Shown here: in pieces, positions 37,717-47,211 of the stretch | How positions within the stretch are numbered: the first letter of the stretch is position 1 | Layout: every line of letters begins with the position of its first letter | Assembly (NCBI GenBank): GCA_034007295.1 | Contig: JAVERC010000002.1 | Coordinates: 124,001 to 188,000 of the forward strand | From: JACKCP01 sp034007295 | Lineage (GTDB): Bacteria; Desulfobacterota; Desulfobacteria; Desulfobacterales; JACKCP01 | Direction: 5' to 3' | Length of the DNA: 64,000 nt | Translations under genes and position numbers: made by a program | Notes under the pieces: model-generated | Databases searched by the model: none | Told to the model about the DNA's origin: nothing | What the model saw: the letters and a program-made list of their open reading frames with translations, nothing else

Positions 37717-38346
37717 TTATGCGGACAGATTTATTAAATTTCCGGGCTGATCTGACTGTTCAGTGGATTTTGAGTAGGCATCTGAAACCATATATGGAGA
37801 TTTTTTATCGCTTTTTTCAAGGCCGGATTTTTCAAGCTGCATTTTAATAAGTTCCTCACTGGCCTTTATTCTGGTTGATGTCGCCCTTGAAGCAATTGCC
37901 CTGTCCGATCCAGAAGGGTTTGCAGGAGCAAGGGCCGCACTTCTTACAACATCCATTTTTCTTATTGTTGCTTCAGGATTTCCTGCCACAGGAGATGTGT
38001 CTATGAGTACATCTCCTCCAACAGCATATAAAATTCCGTCAGGGCCTTTCTGGTATTCATAGTTGGCACCCCGTTTTATGTATGGGCCTCCTGCTGCAAC
38101 ATGGGCCATTTCATGGTCTCTTACTTCCTGATCCCTTGATTTAAGCTCTTCAATTATTTTTTGTTCATAGGGAGTAAAATCATCTTTTGATGTTTTTATT
38201 TTTTTGTCCTGGGTGCTGTCCTTTGAACTATCTGAGCTTGATGTTTCTTCTGAATTTTTTGAAGGTGAAGCAGAGGTGTCCTTATTGTATTTTTCAATAT
38301 TTACATAGGGATTAAATCTTTGAGTTATTGAATTGTTGACATTCAT
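37717..38346 (-). CDS. Putative metalloprotease, SprA-related family
   Basis: 209 residues. The N-terminal ~60 residues are Ser/Thr/Lys/Asp-rich and low-complexity. The core runs from FTPYEQKIIEELKSRDQEVRDHEMAHVAAGG, with a zinc-protease-like HEMAH, to YEYQKGPDGILYAVGGDVLIDTSPV and ATIRKMDVVRSAALAPANPSGSD. This matches the SprA-related family, named after a Shewanella protein and otherwise of unclear function. AGAGGTG precedes the ATG at 38346; the longer frame upstream includes that site and is not used. It is convergent with the dynamin-like gene with a one-base gap. Confidence 0.82.
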   Translation of the reverse strand: MNVNNSITQRFNPYVNIEKYNKDTSASPSKNSEETSSSDSSKDSTQDKKIKTSKDDFTPYEQKIIEELKSRDQEVRDHEMAHVAAGGPYIKRGANYEYQKGPDGILYAVGGDVLIDTSPVAGNPEATIRKMDVVRSAALAPANPSGSDRAIASRATSTRIKASEELIKMQLEKSGLEKSDKKSPYMVSDAYSKSTEQSDQPGNLINLSA

Positions 38347-38469
38347 TTTTTTCACCTCTTGAAAAATTATAATCATTTTAGAGGGCTTAGTAAATTAAAT
38401 TGTCTCTGTTTTTAAAAGAAAAAATATGATAGTCACATTTAAATTCAAATAAAATAAATGGTGTAAAAA

Positions 38470-38988
38470 ATGACAGAAAAAACAAATATTTCAATTGAAA
38501 ATCAGATTGCAAATACTCTTTTTACCTATTCAGTTTCAAGGGATGATCTAAAAAATATTGCAAAAGAAACCATTGAAAACTCAAATGCCGAAGAAGCAGC
38601 TCTTTTGTATGAGCTTCAGATTTTAAAAATTATCACTGCAGGAGTTTCAATTAATTATCTTATTGAATCTCAGGAAAAAAAGAATGAAATTTCAAAAATT
38701 TACTGGGAGTACATTCTTGAGTTTTCAAAAAGTGTTACAGAAGCAACCAGAAAATATTCAAATGTTGATATTGACTATTTTGAGGTAATAAAAGATAAGC
38801 TTAATTATTATCTGAAGGAATTGTCGCAAAACAAAGGTGCGGCTGAGCCTGCTTCTGTAATTGGGCCTGCCTTTGCTGTTCAGTGTCTTCTTCCCGAGGA
38901 TACATTTGTAATACTTGCTGGTGCCAAACTTTTTAAGGGGGTTTTGGGCGGTCTTAAAATTTATTATGAAAAACAGGGCATTATCTGA
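38470..38988 (+). CDS. Hypothetical protein, unrecognised
   Basis: 172 residues, no family recognised. It is mostly helical, with a hydrophobic C-terminal stretch (PASVIGPAFAVQCLLPEDTFVILAGAKLFKGVLGGLKIYYE) that could associate with membrane or form a buried helix pair. Codon use and base composition resemble the neighbours. GGTG lies 6 bases before the ATG. It lies between the SprA-like gene (divergent) and hisB. Confidence 0.72.
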   Translation: MTEKTNISIENQIANTLFTYSVSRDDLKNIAKETIENSNAEEAALLYELQILKIITAGVSINYLIESQEKKNEISKIYWEYILEFSKSVTEATRKYSNVDIDYFEVIKDKLNYYLKELSQNKGAAEPASVIGPAFAVQCLLPEDTFVILAGAKLFKGVLGGLKIYYEKQGII

Positions 38989-39096
38989 CAGCTGTTCAGG
39001 TTAAATGGGAAGGCTGCCGGGTTTTTTCCAAGTTTTAGTTAAGAAAGCATGCTGCATCAGTGTTTGTTCAACATATGGAAATACAGGATTTTATCA

Positions 39097-39678
39097 ATGT
39101 CAAGAAAAGCTGAAATAAAAAGAAAAACCAATGAAACTGATATTTATATACTTCTTGAACTGGATAAAAAGGTAAGTTCAGAAATTTCTACTGGAATTCC
39201 TTTTTTTGACCATATGCTTAACCTTTTTGCTGTTCACGGAGGATTTGACCTTATGGTAGCGGCAAAGGGCGATATTGAAATTGATTATCACCATACAGTG
39301 GAAGATATCGGGATTGCCCTTGGTGAAGCCTTTAAAACAGCCCTTGGAGACAAAAAAGGAATAGCAAGGTATGGCAATTTTTTTCTTCCAATGGATGAAA
39401 CCCTTGCAAATATTGCTCTTGATATTTCAAACAGACCATATCTTGTTTTTAATGTTCCAGAAATAATCAGGGCAAAAGGGCCGTTTTCACCCTATCTTGC
39501 CAAGGAATTTTTCAGGGCTTTTGCTGTACATGCCGGAATTACTCTGCATATAAATGTGCTCTATGGTGAAAACGAGCACCACATTGTAGAAGCAATTTTT
39601 AAAGGTTTTGGAAGAAGCCTTGCCAAGGCCTGCAAAATAGAATCTGATTTTATTCCTTCAACCAAGGGGGTTTTGTAA
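39097..39678 (+). CDS. hisB: Imidazoleglycerol-phosphate dehydratase
   Basis: Histidine-synthesis dehydratase. Motifs with the metal-binding His/Glu sets are GIPFFDHMLNLFAVHGGFDL, DYHHTVEDIGIALGEA, MDETLA and GENEHHIVEAIFKGFGRSLA. The 193 residues are typical of the monofunctional enzyme. The frame is open 16 codons further upstream, but AGGA before the ATG at 39097 and the usual N-terminus SRKAEIKRKTNET place the start there. No other his genes except a HisC-like aminotransferase at 59 kb are present. Confidence 0.96.
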   Translation: MSRKAEIKRKTNETDIYILLELDKKVSSEISTGIPFFDHMLNLFAVHGGFDLMVAAKGDIEIDYHHTVEDIGIALGEAFKTALGDKKGIARYGNFFLPMDETLANIALDISNRPYLVFNVPEIIRAKGPFSPYLAKEFFRAFAVHAGITLHINVLYGENEHHIVEAIFKGFGRSLAKACKIESDFIPSTKGVL

Positions 39679-39681
39679 ATT

Positions 39682-39816
39682 TGTATCTGAACTAAAACGG
39701 TTTTTTGTCTATTCTAGAGTCATATTTAATTTTCAAAATGATCAATATATCCTAGATGTTAAATTTTTATTCTCTTTGAAATGGACAAAAAAATTTTTGT
39801 TATGGGCCAATCACTA
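39682..39816 (-). repeat. Interspersed TA-bounded repeat, copy 5 (reverse)
   Basis: Begins within 4 bases of the hisB stop with TGTATCTGAACTAAAACGG and ends TATGGGCCAATCACTA. The middle has ATTTAATTTTCAAAATGATCAATATATCCTAGATGTTAAATTTTTATTCT-like sequence, clearly related but diverged. After it, about 210 bases of AT-rich sequence precede dnaG, in which I see no gene. Confidence 0.7.
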
Positions 39817-40025
39817 AATAGAAAGTTTAAAATTCTTGATTTGGCTTGTTTTATTTTTTTAAAGTTTGGGCTAATCTCAAACATTTTTTTATGTTTGTTA
39901 AAAAAAAATTTTAAAAATTGACTTTTAAATGACTTTGTAATTTAATAAAAAGGTTAATGAAAATTTATTTATTTTAGGTAAAGCAGTTGTAAATACTGCT
40001 TTTAATCTTTAAACCGCCCGAAGAA

Positions 40026-41687
40026 GTGGGGTTTTTAGTCTTGTTTGTTCCTGAAACAGTTATTTCCGAAATTTTAAATTCAATTAATATTGTTGATTTT
40101 ATTTCCCAGTATGTAAATTTGAAAAAGGCTGGCAGAAATTTTGTTGGGCTTTGTCCTTTTCATTCGGAGAAAACACCTTCATTTTCAGTCTCCCCTGAAA
40201 AAAATATTTTTTACTGTTTTGGCTGCGGAGAAGGAGGAAATATTATTTCATTTCTTATGAAGTATGAAAATCTTTCTTTCCCTGAAGCCGCAAGATCAAT
40301 AGCAGAACAATATAATATTAATATCCCTAAAAATATATCGAGTGATAAAGAATTAAAGTCCATAAGTTTAAAAGAAGAAATTTTTAAATTAAATAAAAAA
40401 ACTGCAGCATATTATAATTATATTTTAAATAATTCTCATACTGGGAATATCGGCCTTGATTATTTAAAAAAAAGAAAGATACCTAAAGATGTAATTGAAA
40501 TTTTTATGCTAGGTATGGCACCTGAAGGCTGGGATAATCTTGCTTCTTTTTTAAAAAAAGAAAAAGTTCCAGAAGATATTCAAGAAAAAGCAGGTTTAAT
40601 TATAAAAAAAAATTCAGGCATCGGCTTTTATGACAGATTCAGAGAAAGATTGATTTTTCCTATATTTGATATCAGGGGAAAAATTATTGGATTTGGAGGC
40701 AGAATAATAGGAGATGGAACGCCAAAATATCTTAATTCTCCAGAAACAGATGTTTATAACAAAAGCAGTTCCTTATATGGACTTTATCAGGCTAGGGAAC
40801 ATTGCAGAAAAGAAAATCTGATTTATATTGTTGAAGGGTATCTTGATGTTTTGGCTCTTTATAAATCAGGAATAAAAAATTGTGCTGCCACACTTGGAAC
40901 ATCACTTACCCAAATGCATGTAAGAATTGTTAAAGGGTTTGCTGAAAAAATTGTACTTGTCTATGACGGGGATGACGCAGGTATAAAGGCTGCTGCCAGA
41001 AGCATTGAAATTTTTGCAAATGAACAGGCCGATGTTTCAGTGCTTATTCTTCCAGATAAAATGGATCCAGATGACTATATAAATTCCTTTGGTGCCGATA
41101 AATTTAAGGAAGAAGCCTTAAAATCTCAAGAAGCAATTGATTTTATAACAAAATATTATCTTCAATTGTATGGTAATACAATTGAAGGGAAAGTAAAAGT
41201 TGTTTTAGCTCTTGAGACTTTGATGCAAAATATCCAGGATGCAGTAACAAAGGCTCTTTATATAAAAAGAATTTCTCAAATTTTAAATATAGAAGAAAGA
41301 GCTCTTTTTGAGAAATTTGGTTCAAAACGGAGTATAGAAGATAAAAAACCTTTGTCAGCAAATTTAAAAATTCGATCTGAATATTTAAAAATGGAAATAT
41401 CTCTTTTGGCAGCCTTAATTGATGTTTATGATTTAAAAGAAATTTTTATTAAAAATAAAATTGCCGATAAGATTGAAAATGAATCTGTAAGAAAATCTGT
41501 AATTAAAATACTTGAATCTGAAGAACATTTGAATTTCGTTTTAACTCTAGAGCCTGATATTGAGCCCATGTTCGCAAAAATAAGAATGGACCAGGGTACT
41601 TGGAATTTGAAGTCAGCAAAAATGTTGATGACTCAGTTTGAAAATACGTACAAAAAAAAAAAAGCTGGTTTGCATGTTCTTTCATAA
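40026..41687 (+). CDS. dnaG: DNA primase DnaG
   Basis: Synthesises RNA primers for replication. The N-terminal CHC2 zinc finger is CPFHSEKTPSFSVSPEK followed by FYCFGCGEGG. The TOPRIM core has VEGYLDVLAL and VYDGDDAG, and GFGGRIIGDG precedes it. The C-terminal ~120 residues (DnaB-interaction region) are short, so 553 residues is slightly below the usual 580-600. The start is GTG by the longest frame, but the family normally begins just before VPETVISEI, so the TTG at 40041, with GTGGGG upstream, may be the real start. It is followed by rpoD, as in the macromolecular synthesis operon. Confidence 0.94.
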   Translation: MGFLVLFVPETVISEILNSINIVDFISQYVNLKKAGRNFVGLCPFHSEKTPSFSVSPEKNIFYCFGCGEGGNIISFLMKYENLSFPEAARSIAEQYNINIPKNISSDKELKSISLKEEIFKLNKKTAAYYNYILNNSHTGNIGLDYLKKRKIPKDVIEIFMLGMAPEGWDNLASFLKKEKVPEDIQEKAGLIIKKNSGIGFYDRFRERLIFPIFDIRGKIIGFGGRIIGDGTPKYLNSPETDVYNKSSSLYGLYQAREHCRKENLIYIVEGYLDVLALYKSGIKNCAATLGTSLTQMHVRIVKGFAEKIVLVYDGDDAGIKAAARSIEIFANEQADVSVLILPDKMDPDDYINSFGADKFKEEALKSQEAIDFITKYYLQLYGNTIEGKVKVVLALETLMQNIQDAVTKALYIKRISQILNIEERALFEKFGSKRSIEDKKPLSANLKIRSEYLKMEISLLAALIDVYDLKEIFIKNKIADKIENESVRKSVIKILESEEHLNFVLTLEPDIEPMFAKIRMDQGTWNLKSAKMLMTQFENTYKKKKAGLHVLS

Positions 41688-41703
41688 TAAAAATTGGATT
41701 TTG

Positions 41704-41733
41704 TTGACAAATATATAGCTTTTGATTTAAAAA
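41704..41733 (+). promoter_or_regulatory. Possible internal promoter for rpoD
   Basis: A perfect TTGACA, 18 bases, TAAAAA, in the ~100-base gap between dnaG and rpoD. An own promoter in front of rpoD is common in this operon. The -10 is weak. Confidence 0.35.
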
Positions 41734-41790
41734 AAGAGTTTTTTTCAATTTAAACCGGGCTTATGGTAAACGGTGAGCAGGAGGACATAA

Positions 41791-43656
41791 ATGACCCAGA
41801 AAAATAATGAATCAAAGTTATCTAAAAAAGATAAAAAGCATGAGCTTATGGAGCTTATTAGCAGGGGAAGGGAAAAAGGTTTTTTAACCTATGATGAAAT
41901 ATATGAAATCCTTCCTGAAGATCTTGTTACTCCCGAGCAGATGGAGTCTGTACTCCAGACATTCACCGAGATGAACATTGATATAATTGAAAAAAAAGAT
42001 GATGATGAAGATGATGACGACAATGCAAAAGAGGCTGATATAGAATCGCTTTCTTTTGAAGGCAGCGAACTCTCTGAGGATGATGAAGACGATGAGATAA
42101 AGAAATCAGCTAAAGCCATTAAAATTGCTCGGGCCAATTTTGACCCGGAAGATAGCGATAGCGATTTTGGTGCAGTTACAGATCCTGTGAAAATGTATTT
42201 AAAGGAAATGGGCCTTGTTACTCTTCTGAGTCGAGAAGGTGAAATAGAAATTGCCAAGAAAATTGAAAATGGTGAATGTGAAGTTTTAAAAGCTATGCTT
42301 GCAACAACCATAGGCATTGATATGCTTTTGTCATATGCAAAAAGAGTAAAAAGTGGGGAATTAAGAGCAAAGAATATACTAAGAGATATAGATGAGGGCG
42401 ATGTTGAAGGAGAAGAAAATGAGAACATATCTTCATTTATATCTGTTATTGATGAAGTTCTAGTCATTTATGATGAAAATGAAAAATTAAAGGAATCTCT
42501 TTTTGGTCAAGGGTTTGATAGAGATGAAAAAAAGAAGATTCGTAGGAATATATCAAGAAGAAACGATAAAATTTATGAGTTAGTTAAAGACTGGCGTCTT
42601 GAAAGTTCAATACTAGATAAAATAGAAAACAGCATAAGGCATCAGATTTCCTGGTATGAAATAATGAATCAGGTTTTAAGTGATTGTGCCGGAGTATTTG
42701 GAGCTAATATAACTGATTTTAGGGAAATTATTGAAAAAGGCGAAGAACAATTTTTAAAATGGGCTAAAAATCGGAGCAGATTTACAGAAAATGAACTTAT
42801 AATGCTTTATAAAGACTGTGTTTTGCTCCAGGAGGGAATTAATTTAAGGGAATTTAAAAACAAGGCAAGTTCAAGGCAGCTAAAAAAAGTTCTTGCCGAG
42901 GTAGATTCTGGAAGAAGCGTTGCAAGAAATGCAAAAAGTGAGCTTGTCAGGGCAAATTTAAGGCTTGTTGTAAGCATTGCCAAAAAATATACAAACAGGG
43001 GCCTGCAATTTTTGGATCTTATCCAGGAAGGTAACATTGGTCTTATGAAGGCTGTTGACAAATTTGAATACAGAAGAGGCTATAAATTCAGTACCTATGC
43101 AACATGGTGGATTAGGCAGGCTATAACAAGAGCTATTGCAGACCAGGCAAGAACTATACGAATTCCTGTTCACATGATAGAAACCATAAACAAGCTTATA
43201 AGAACCTCAAGATATCTTGTTCAGGAACTTGGAAGAGAACCGACACCTGATGAAATAGCTGAAAAAATGGAAATCCCTGTTGATAAGGTCAGGAAGGTCT
43301 TAAAAATTGCAAGGGAACCGATTTCTCTTGAAACTCCAATTGGAGAGGAGGAAGACAGTCATTTAGGCGATTTTATAGAAGACAAGAAGTTTGTTCTTCC
43401 TTCAGATGCTGCAATAAATATGAATTTATCAGATCAGACAAGAAAAGTTCTTGCAACCCTTACTCCAAGGGAAGAAAAAGTTTTAAGGATGAGATTTGGA
43501 ATTGGTGAAAAGGCAGATCATACTCTTGAGGAAGTAGGAAAAGATTTTTCAGTTACAAGAGAAAGAATAAGGCAGATAGAAGCTAAGGCATTGAGAAAAT
43601 TAAGACATCCTACAAGAAGTAAAAAACTTAAAAGTTTTATTGAAAATGTAGAATAA
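41791..43656 (+). CDS. rpoD: Primary sigma factor RpoD (sigma-70)
   Basis: Housekeeping sigma factor, 621 residues. Region 1.1 is at the N-terminus (about 15-70), followed by an acidic low-complexity stretch (runs of D and E at about 68-108). Region 1.2 is DPVKMYLKEMGLVTLLSREGE, the non-conserved region is charged, region 2 has LRLVVSIAKKY, GLQFLDLIQEGNIGLMKAV and YKFSTYATWWIRQAI, and region 4 has TLEEVGKDFSVTRERIRQIEAKALRKLR. AGGAGGAC precedes the ATG. tRNA-Met follows 51 bases later. Confidence 0.98.
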   Translation: MTQKNNESKLSKKDKKHELMELISRGREKGFLTYDEIYEILPEDLVTPEQMESVLQTFTEMNIDIIEKKDDDEDDDDNAKEADIESLSFEGSELSEDDEDDEIKKSAKAIKIARANFDPEDSDSDFGAVTDPVKMYLKEMGLVTLLSREGEIEIAKKIENGECEVLKAMLATTIGIDMLLSYAKRVKSGELRAKNILRDIDEGDVEGEENENISSFISVIDEVLVIYDENEKLKESLFGQGFDRDEKKKIRRNISRRNDKIYELVKDWRLESSILDKIENSIRHQISWYEIMNQVLSDCAGVFGANITDFREIIEKGEEQFLKWAKNRSRFTENELIMLYKDCVLLQEGINLREFKNKASSRQLKKVLAEVDSGRSVARNAKSELVRANLRLVVSIAKKYTNRGLQFLDLIQEGNIGLMKAVDKFEYRRGYKFSTYATWWIRQAITRAIADQARTIRIPVHMIETINKLIRTSRYLVQELGREPTPDEIAEKMEIPVDKVRKVLKIAREPISLETPIGEEEDSHLGDFIEDKKFVLPSDAAINMNLSDQTRKVLATLTPREEKVLRMRFGIGEKADHTLEEVGKDFSVTRERIRQIEAKALRKLRHPTRSKKLKSFIENVE

Positions 43657-43707
43657 TTTTCTTGACATTAAAGCCTTCAAAAGCTATTTAACAAGAGTTT
43701 TCATTTG

Positions 43708-43783
43708 GGGCCCATAGCTCAGCTGGAAGAGCCATCGGCTCATAACCGATAGGTCCCTGGTTCGAACCCAGGTGGGCCCACCA
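43708..43783 (+). tRNA. tRNA-Met (anticodon CAT), elongator-like
   Basis: A 76-base cloverleaf with acceptor GGGCCCA/TGGGCCC, D-arm GCTCAGCTGGAAGAGC, anticodon stem ATCGG/CCGAT around CTCATAA, T-arm CCTGGTTCGAACCCAGG and encoded CCA. The paired G1-C72 argues against the initiator, which has a 1-72 mismatch. A lysidine-modified tRNA-Ile2 cannot be excluded, since it also has anticodon CAT. It lies after rpoD and is closed by the terminator at 43871. Confidence 0.93.
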
Positions 43784-43870
43784 AAATTTGAAAATAGGGG
43801 AGTATTTAAAAGGTTTGATAAATTCAGATACTGAACTAATAAAACAAATATCAAACAATCTCTGAATCAT

Positions 43871-43902
43871 AAAGCGTGGCAGATTTCTGCCACGCTTTTT
43901 TT
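43871..43902 (+). terminator. Strong intrinsic terminator after tRNA-Met
   Basis: A 13-bp perfect inverted repeat (AAAGCGTGGCAGA, TT, TCTGCCACGCTTT) with a following T-run. It ends 19 bases before the Nif3 gene and rules out the longer Nif3 frame that would run through it. Confidence 0.93.
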
Positions 43903-43920
43903 ATTTTTAGGGGTAGGATA

Positions 43921-44721
43921 ATGGCAAGCCTTTATGATATTATTGCAATTATGGAAGAAATCGCACCTTCTTATCTTGCTGAACCTTGGGATAATTGTGG
44001 TTTACAGCTTGGGGATCCTTTTGAGGAAATAAAAAAAATAACAATTTCACTAGATCCTGATTTAAGTGTTGTTGAACATTGTGTTTCAGCAGGTTCAAAT
44101 CTTTTAATAACCCACCATCCTCTTTTTTTTTCAAATATTAAGACAATTGATTTTTCTAAAGTTTTTGGCAAATTAATAAAAAAAGCGGTTTCAAATGACC
44201 TAGCTATTTATTCTGCCCATACAAATTTAGATAGTGTAGCTAATGGTCTTAATGATTTTTTTTTAAAAAAAATGGGTCTTTCATCTGATTTTGCAATTTT
44301 GCCTTTTTCAACCAAGGAAACAGAGCATGGGCTTGGAAGAATTTCTTATTTAGAAAAGGAAATTTTTTGCCTTGATTTTGCAGCCCAAATTAAAAAAAAG
44401 CTTGAGATCGTTAATTTAAGAATTTGTGGAAATCAAGATATTTCATCTGATGTAATTGGGATTTGCACTGGAAGCGGTGTATCTCTTATGGAAAAGGCTT
44501 TTTCACTTGGAGCAAAAATTTTTGTTACAGGCGATGTTAAGTATCATGAAGCTCAAAAGGCATCTGAGCTTGGAATCTGTCTTATTGATGCAGGACATTA
44601 CGGAACCGAGAAAATAGTATGTGAACTTTTGAAGGAAAGACTTGATGCCTTATGTAAGGATAAAGGATTATTTGTAGAAATTGAAATTTTTTGCAATAAG
44701 GATGTTTTTTTAAATTTTTAA
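43921..44721 (+). CDS. Nif3-like dinuclear metal protein (GTP cyclohydrolase I type 2 / YbgI family)
   Basis: 266 residues forming the NIF3/DUF34 fold, usually a hexamer or ring with two metal ions. Metal ligands visible are ITHHPLFF (His-His), YSAHTNLD (His, Asp) and DAGHYGTE with SGDVKYHEA near the C-terminus; EPWDNCGLQLGD is the typical start. The function remains debated. The start at 43921 follows GGGGTAGG; 15 additional upstream codons that stay open belong to the terminator. The next gene begins 18 bases after its stop. Confidence 0.93.
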   Translation: MASLYDIIAIMEEIAPSYLAEPWDNCGLQLGDPFEEIKKITISLDPDLSVVEHCVSAGSNLLITHHPLFFSNIKTIDFSKVFGKLIKKAVSNDLAIYSAHTNLDSVANGLNDFFLKKMGLSSDFAILPFSTKETEHGLGRISYLEKEIFCLDFAAQIKKKLEIVNLRICGNQDISSDVIGICTGSGVSLMEKAFSLGAKIFVTGDVKYHEAQKASELGICLIDAGHYGTEKIVCELLKERLDALCKDKGLFVEIEIFCNKDVFLNF

Positions 44722-44739
44722 TATCATAAGGGTTGATTT

Positions 44740-45468
44740 ATGAATAACAAAGTCCTTGAACAGCGAGAACTTATGATTAGGCTTCAAGCCTATGACAAAA
44801 AAATAATTGAGCTTGAAAAGGTTTTAGAAGAAGTTGATGATGAAATCATTGTATTGGAACAAAATTTTTTAAATGAAGAAAAAAAACTTCATGAATTAAA
44901 AGAATTGCGTCTGGAAAAAAAGAAAATCTACAATATGTATGATTCTGATTTTGAATCAAATAATCAGAGAATTGAAAAATATGAACAACACTTGAAGAAA
45001 CTCGCAAGTCCAAAGGATTATAGAGCTCTTCAGCGTGAAGTAGATGAAACAAAAAAACTTAATGATGAAATTCAGGAATCACTTCTTAATCTGTTGGAAG
45101 AAATTGAAGCTTTTGATTTGTCTATCAAAGAAAAAGAAGCCTCTCTTGTCCAGCTAAAATCATTGACTGATTCTCAAAAACAAGAAGTTTTAAAGAAAGC
45201 AGAAAACGAAACAAAAGAAAAAGAAGAGCTCACAGCTAAAAAAAATGAGATTTCAAAGAATCTTGATCCAAAAATAAAGGAAATTTACTATGATACTCTT
45301 AAAAAATCTGGCGGAGTTGCAATAGTACCAGTAGTTAATCAAGTTTGTAACGGGTGTTTTTTGAGAATTCCCCCCCAAATTTTGATTGAAATTAAAAAAG
45401 CAAATGAGCTTATTTATTGTCCAAGATGTCATAGAATAGTTTATTTGGAAGAAGACAGACCAATATGA
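44740..45468 (+). CDS. Coiled-coil zinc-ribbon protein (COG1579 type)
   Basis: 242 residues. About 175 residues of long coiled coil (E/K/L-rich heptads) are followed by a C4 zinc ribbon, CNGCFLRIPPQ ... YCPRCHRIVY. This architecture matches the C4-type zinc ribbon family found widely in bacteria, often next to Nif3, as here. A nucleic-acid-binding or scaffolding role is suspected but unknown. Downstream is rnpB; the Nif3-zinc ribbon-rnpB neighbourhood recurs in related bacteria, as far as I recall. Confidence 0.88.
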   Translation: MNNKVLEQRELMIRLQAYDKKIIELEKVLEEVDDEIIVLEQNFLNEEKKLHELKELRLEKKKIYNMYDSDFESNNQRIEKYEQHLKKLASPKDYRALQREVDETKKLNDEIQESLLNLLEEIEAFDLSIKEKEASLVQLKSLTDSQKQEVLKKAENETKEKEELTAKKNEISKNLDPKIKEIYYDTLKKSGGVAIVPVVNQVCNGCFLRIPPQILIEIKKANELIYCPRCHRIVYLEEDRPI

Positions 45469-45471
45469 TCC

Positions 45472-45501
45472 TTGATATTTTTTAGATATTCTGGTTATAT
45501 A
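45472..45501 (+). promoter_or_regulatory. Likely rnpB promoter
   Basis: TTGATA, 18 bases, TATATA (5/6 and 4/6 of consensus), lying between the zinc-ribbon stop and rnpB. The expected start point, about 7 bases after the -10, coincides with the first base of the P1 helix at 45508. Confidence 0.5.
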
Positions 45502-45507
45502 AAATCG

Positions 45508-45864
<357 letters not shown>

Positions 45865-45895
45865 TTCATTAATAATGATGAATTAGGAAAAGATT

Positions 45896-47209
45896 TTGGA
45901 TCAGAATTATTGTAAAATAACATTTGAAGAAAAGGTAAGAATTTATTCTGAAGATTTTCTTAAATGCTGTCTTTATATTAGTAAGTATAAAGAACCTGAT
46001 ATTTTTTTTACCAAAAGACTTTATTCAAAGCTAATTGCTACTTCTCAGCTGCTTGAAGACCTTCTTGATTTTCATGGTGCAAAAAGCAACAGACAGTGGT
46101 TTTACTATAGAGAATTAACAGCTACAATTAGGCATATAAGTCTTGCAGCTTATGTTCAGCAGCATATAATTAATAGATTAGGCTATTATAGACTTAGAGA
46201 TATTGATGCTTTTCCAGCTCAGGCTTCTTATACACTAGATTATTTTAATACTATTTTGAAAAGAATTGCTCCAATAGTTTTAGATGAAGCAGGACTATTA
46301 AACATTCCTGTTCCAACTGAATATTTTGATCCTTCTGATTTCCCAGGTGTTGTCACTTCTGAAATGCTTCCAGCTGATATCGATGAGCATGAAAGACCAG
46401 AAATTCATTGTAAATATATTGCAAAAATAACATCTGAATATCTTTCAGTTGCAGATAAATTTGATCAGCTGTTTGGGTTTTATGCTCCATATACAATTGA
46501 AGATATTTTAAGACTTATACCAGAAAAAGTAAGTGAAGCAGAAATCAGCAGATATAATATTCTAGTTCATAATCTTCAATCTTCATATGATTCATATGTT
46601 GCACACGGTGGATACAAAGGGGATACCGGAGATATAATAAGACTTAGAGCACATATTTCTGTTTGCCTTCATCTTCTCCAAATAATGGAAAGACTTCTTC
46701 ATTTTTATGAACGCCATCTTCAGGACAGAGGATATAAAGATACATATAAAAAAGTTATGGAGCAGATTTCTGTAATAGTGGATAAAAAATTTCTTTTAGA
46801 CAGAACAATAAATTATGCATTGTTTTATTCTAATTATTTTTTTTCTGCTGGAAAAGGTATAGCCGAAACATTATTAAATGCAAATATGGAAAGAGGAGAA
46901 ATAACTGTAGGCATTCCTCAAAAATTAGGATTTCATAGCCGTCCAAGTCTCATGGTTGCCAAGGTTGTTCAGCATTATGGTGGGGAAGTAGAATTACATG
47001 TTGGTGATTCAAAATTTGATGCCAGCAGTGTTTTGGATATTCAGTGGGCTGGTGGTAAAATTCAAAAGGAAAATATAAAAAAAGTTACTTTTATAGGTGA
47101 TATCAGAGCGTTGAGTGATCTTGAAATACTTGCAGGGGTCAACTACGGAGAAGACTCTATGGGGAAAGGTATTCCTCTTCCAAAAGAGCTTGAATATTTG
47201 AGGGAATAA
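45896..47209 (+). CDS. HPr phosphocarrier domain fused to a long unrecognised N-terminal region
   Basis: 437 residues. The C-terminal ~90 residues (about 337-425) read as an HPr domain: ITVGIPQKLGFHSRPSLMV with the phosphorylatable His347 (HxRP, as His15 in HPr), and SSVLDIQWAGG at the place of the HPr regulatory Ser46 region. The N-terminal ~330 residues are helical, rich in Tyr and Leu, without a recognised family, catalytic motif or membrane segment. The start is TTG with AGGA upstream. No PTS enzyme I, II or HPr kinase is nearby. ispD starts two bases after its stop. A regulatory protein is suggested, but this is inference. Confidence 0.82.
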   Translation: MDQNYCKITFEEKVRIYSEDFLKCCLYISKYKEPDIFFTKRLYSKLIATSQLLEDLLDFHGAKSNRQWFYYRELTATIRHISLAAYVQQHIINRLGYYRLRDIDAFPAQASYTLDYFNTILKRIAPIVLDEAGLLNIPVPTEYFDPSDFPGVVTSEMLPADIDEHERPEIHCKYIAKITSEYLSVADKFDQLFGFYAPYTIEDILRLIPEKVSEAEISRYNILVHNLQSSYDSYVAHGGYKGDTGDIIRLRAHISVCLHLLQIMERLLHFYERHLQDRGYKDTYKKVMEQISVIVDKKFLLDRTINYALFYSNYFFSAGKGIAETLLNANMERGEITVGIPQKLGFHSRPSLMVAKVVQHYGGEVELHVGDSKFDASSVLDIQWAGGKIQKENIKKVTFIGDIRALSDLEILAGVNYGEDSMGKGIPLPKELEYLRE

Positions 47210-47211
47210 CC

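Noticed and set aside
41889..42467. 192-codon reverse frame inside rpoD
   Set aside because: A Ser-rich shadow of the acidic and charged regions of rpoD; no independent support.
43688..43870. Reverse-strand 60-codon frame
   Set aside because: It covers the tRNA-Met gene.
43876..43920. Upstream start for the Nif3-like protein
   Set aside because: This stretch is the terminator hairpin after tRNA-Met; family alignments begin at the later ATG.
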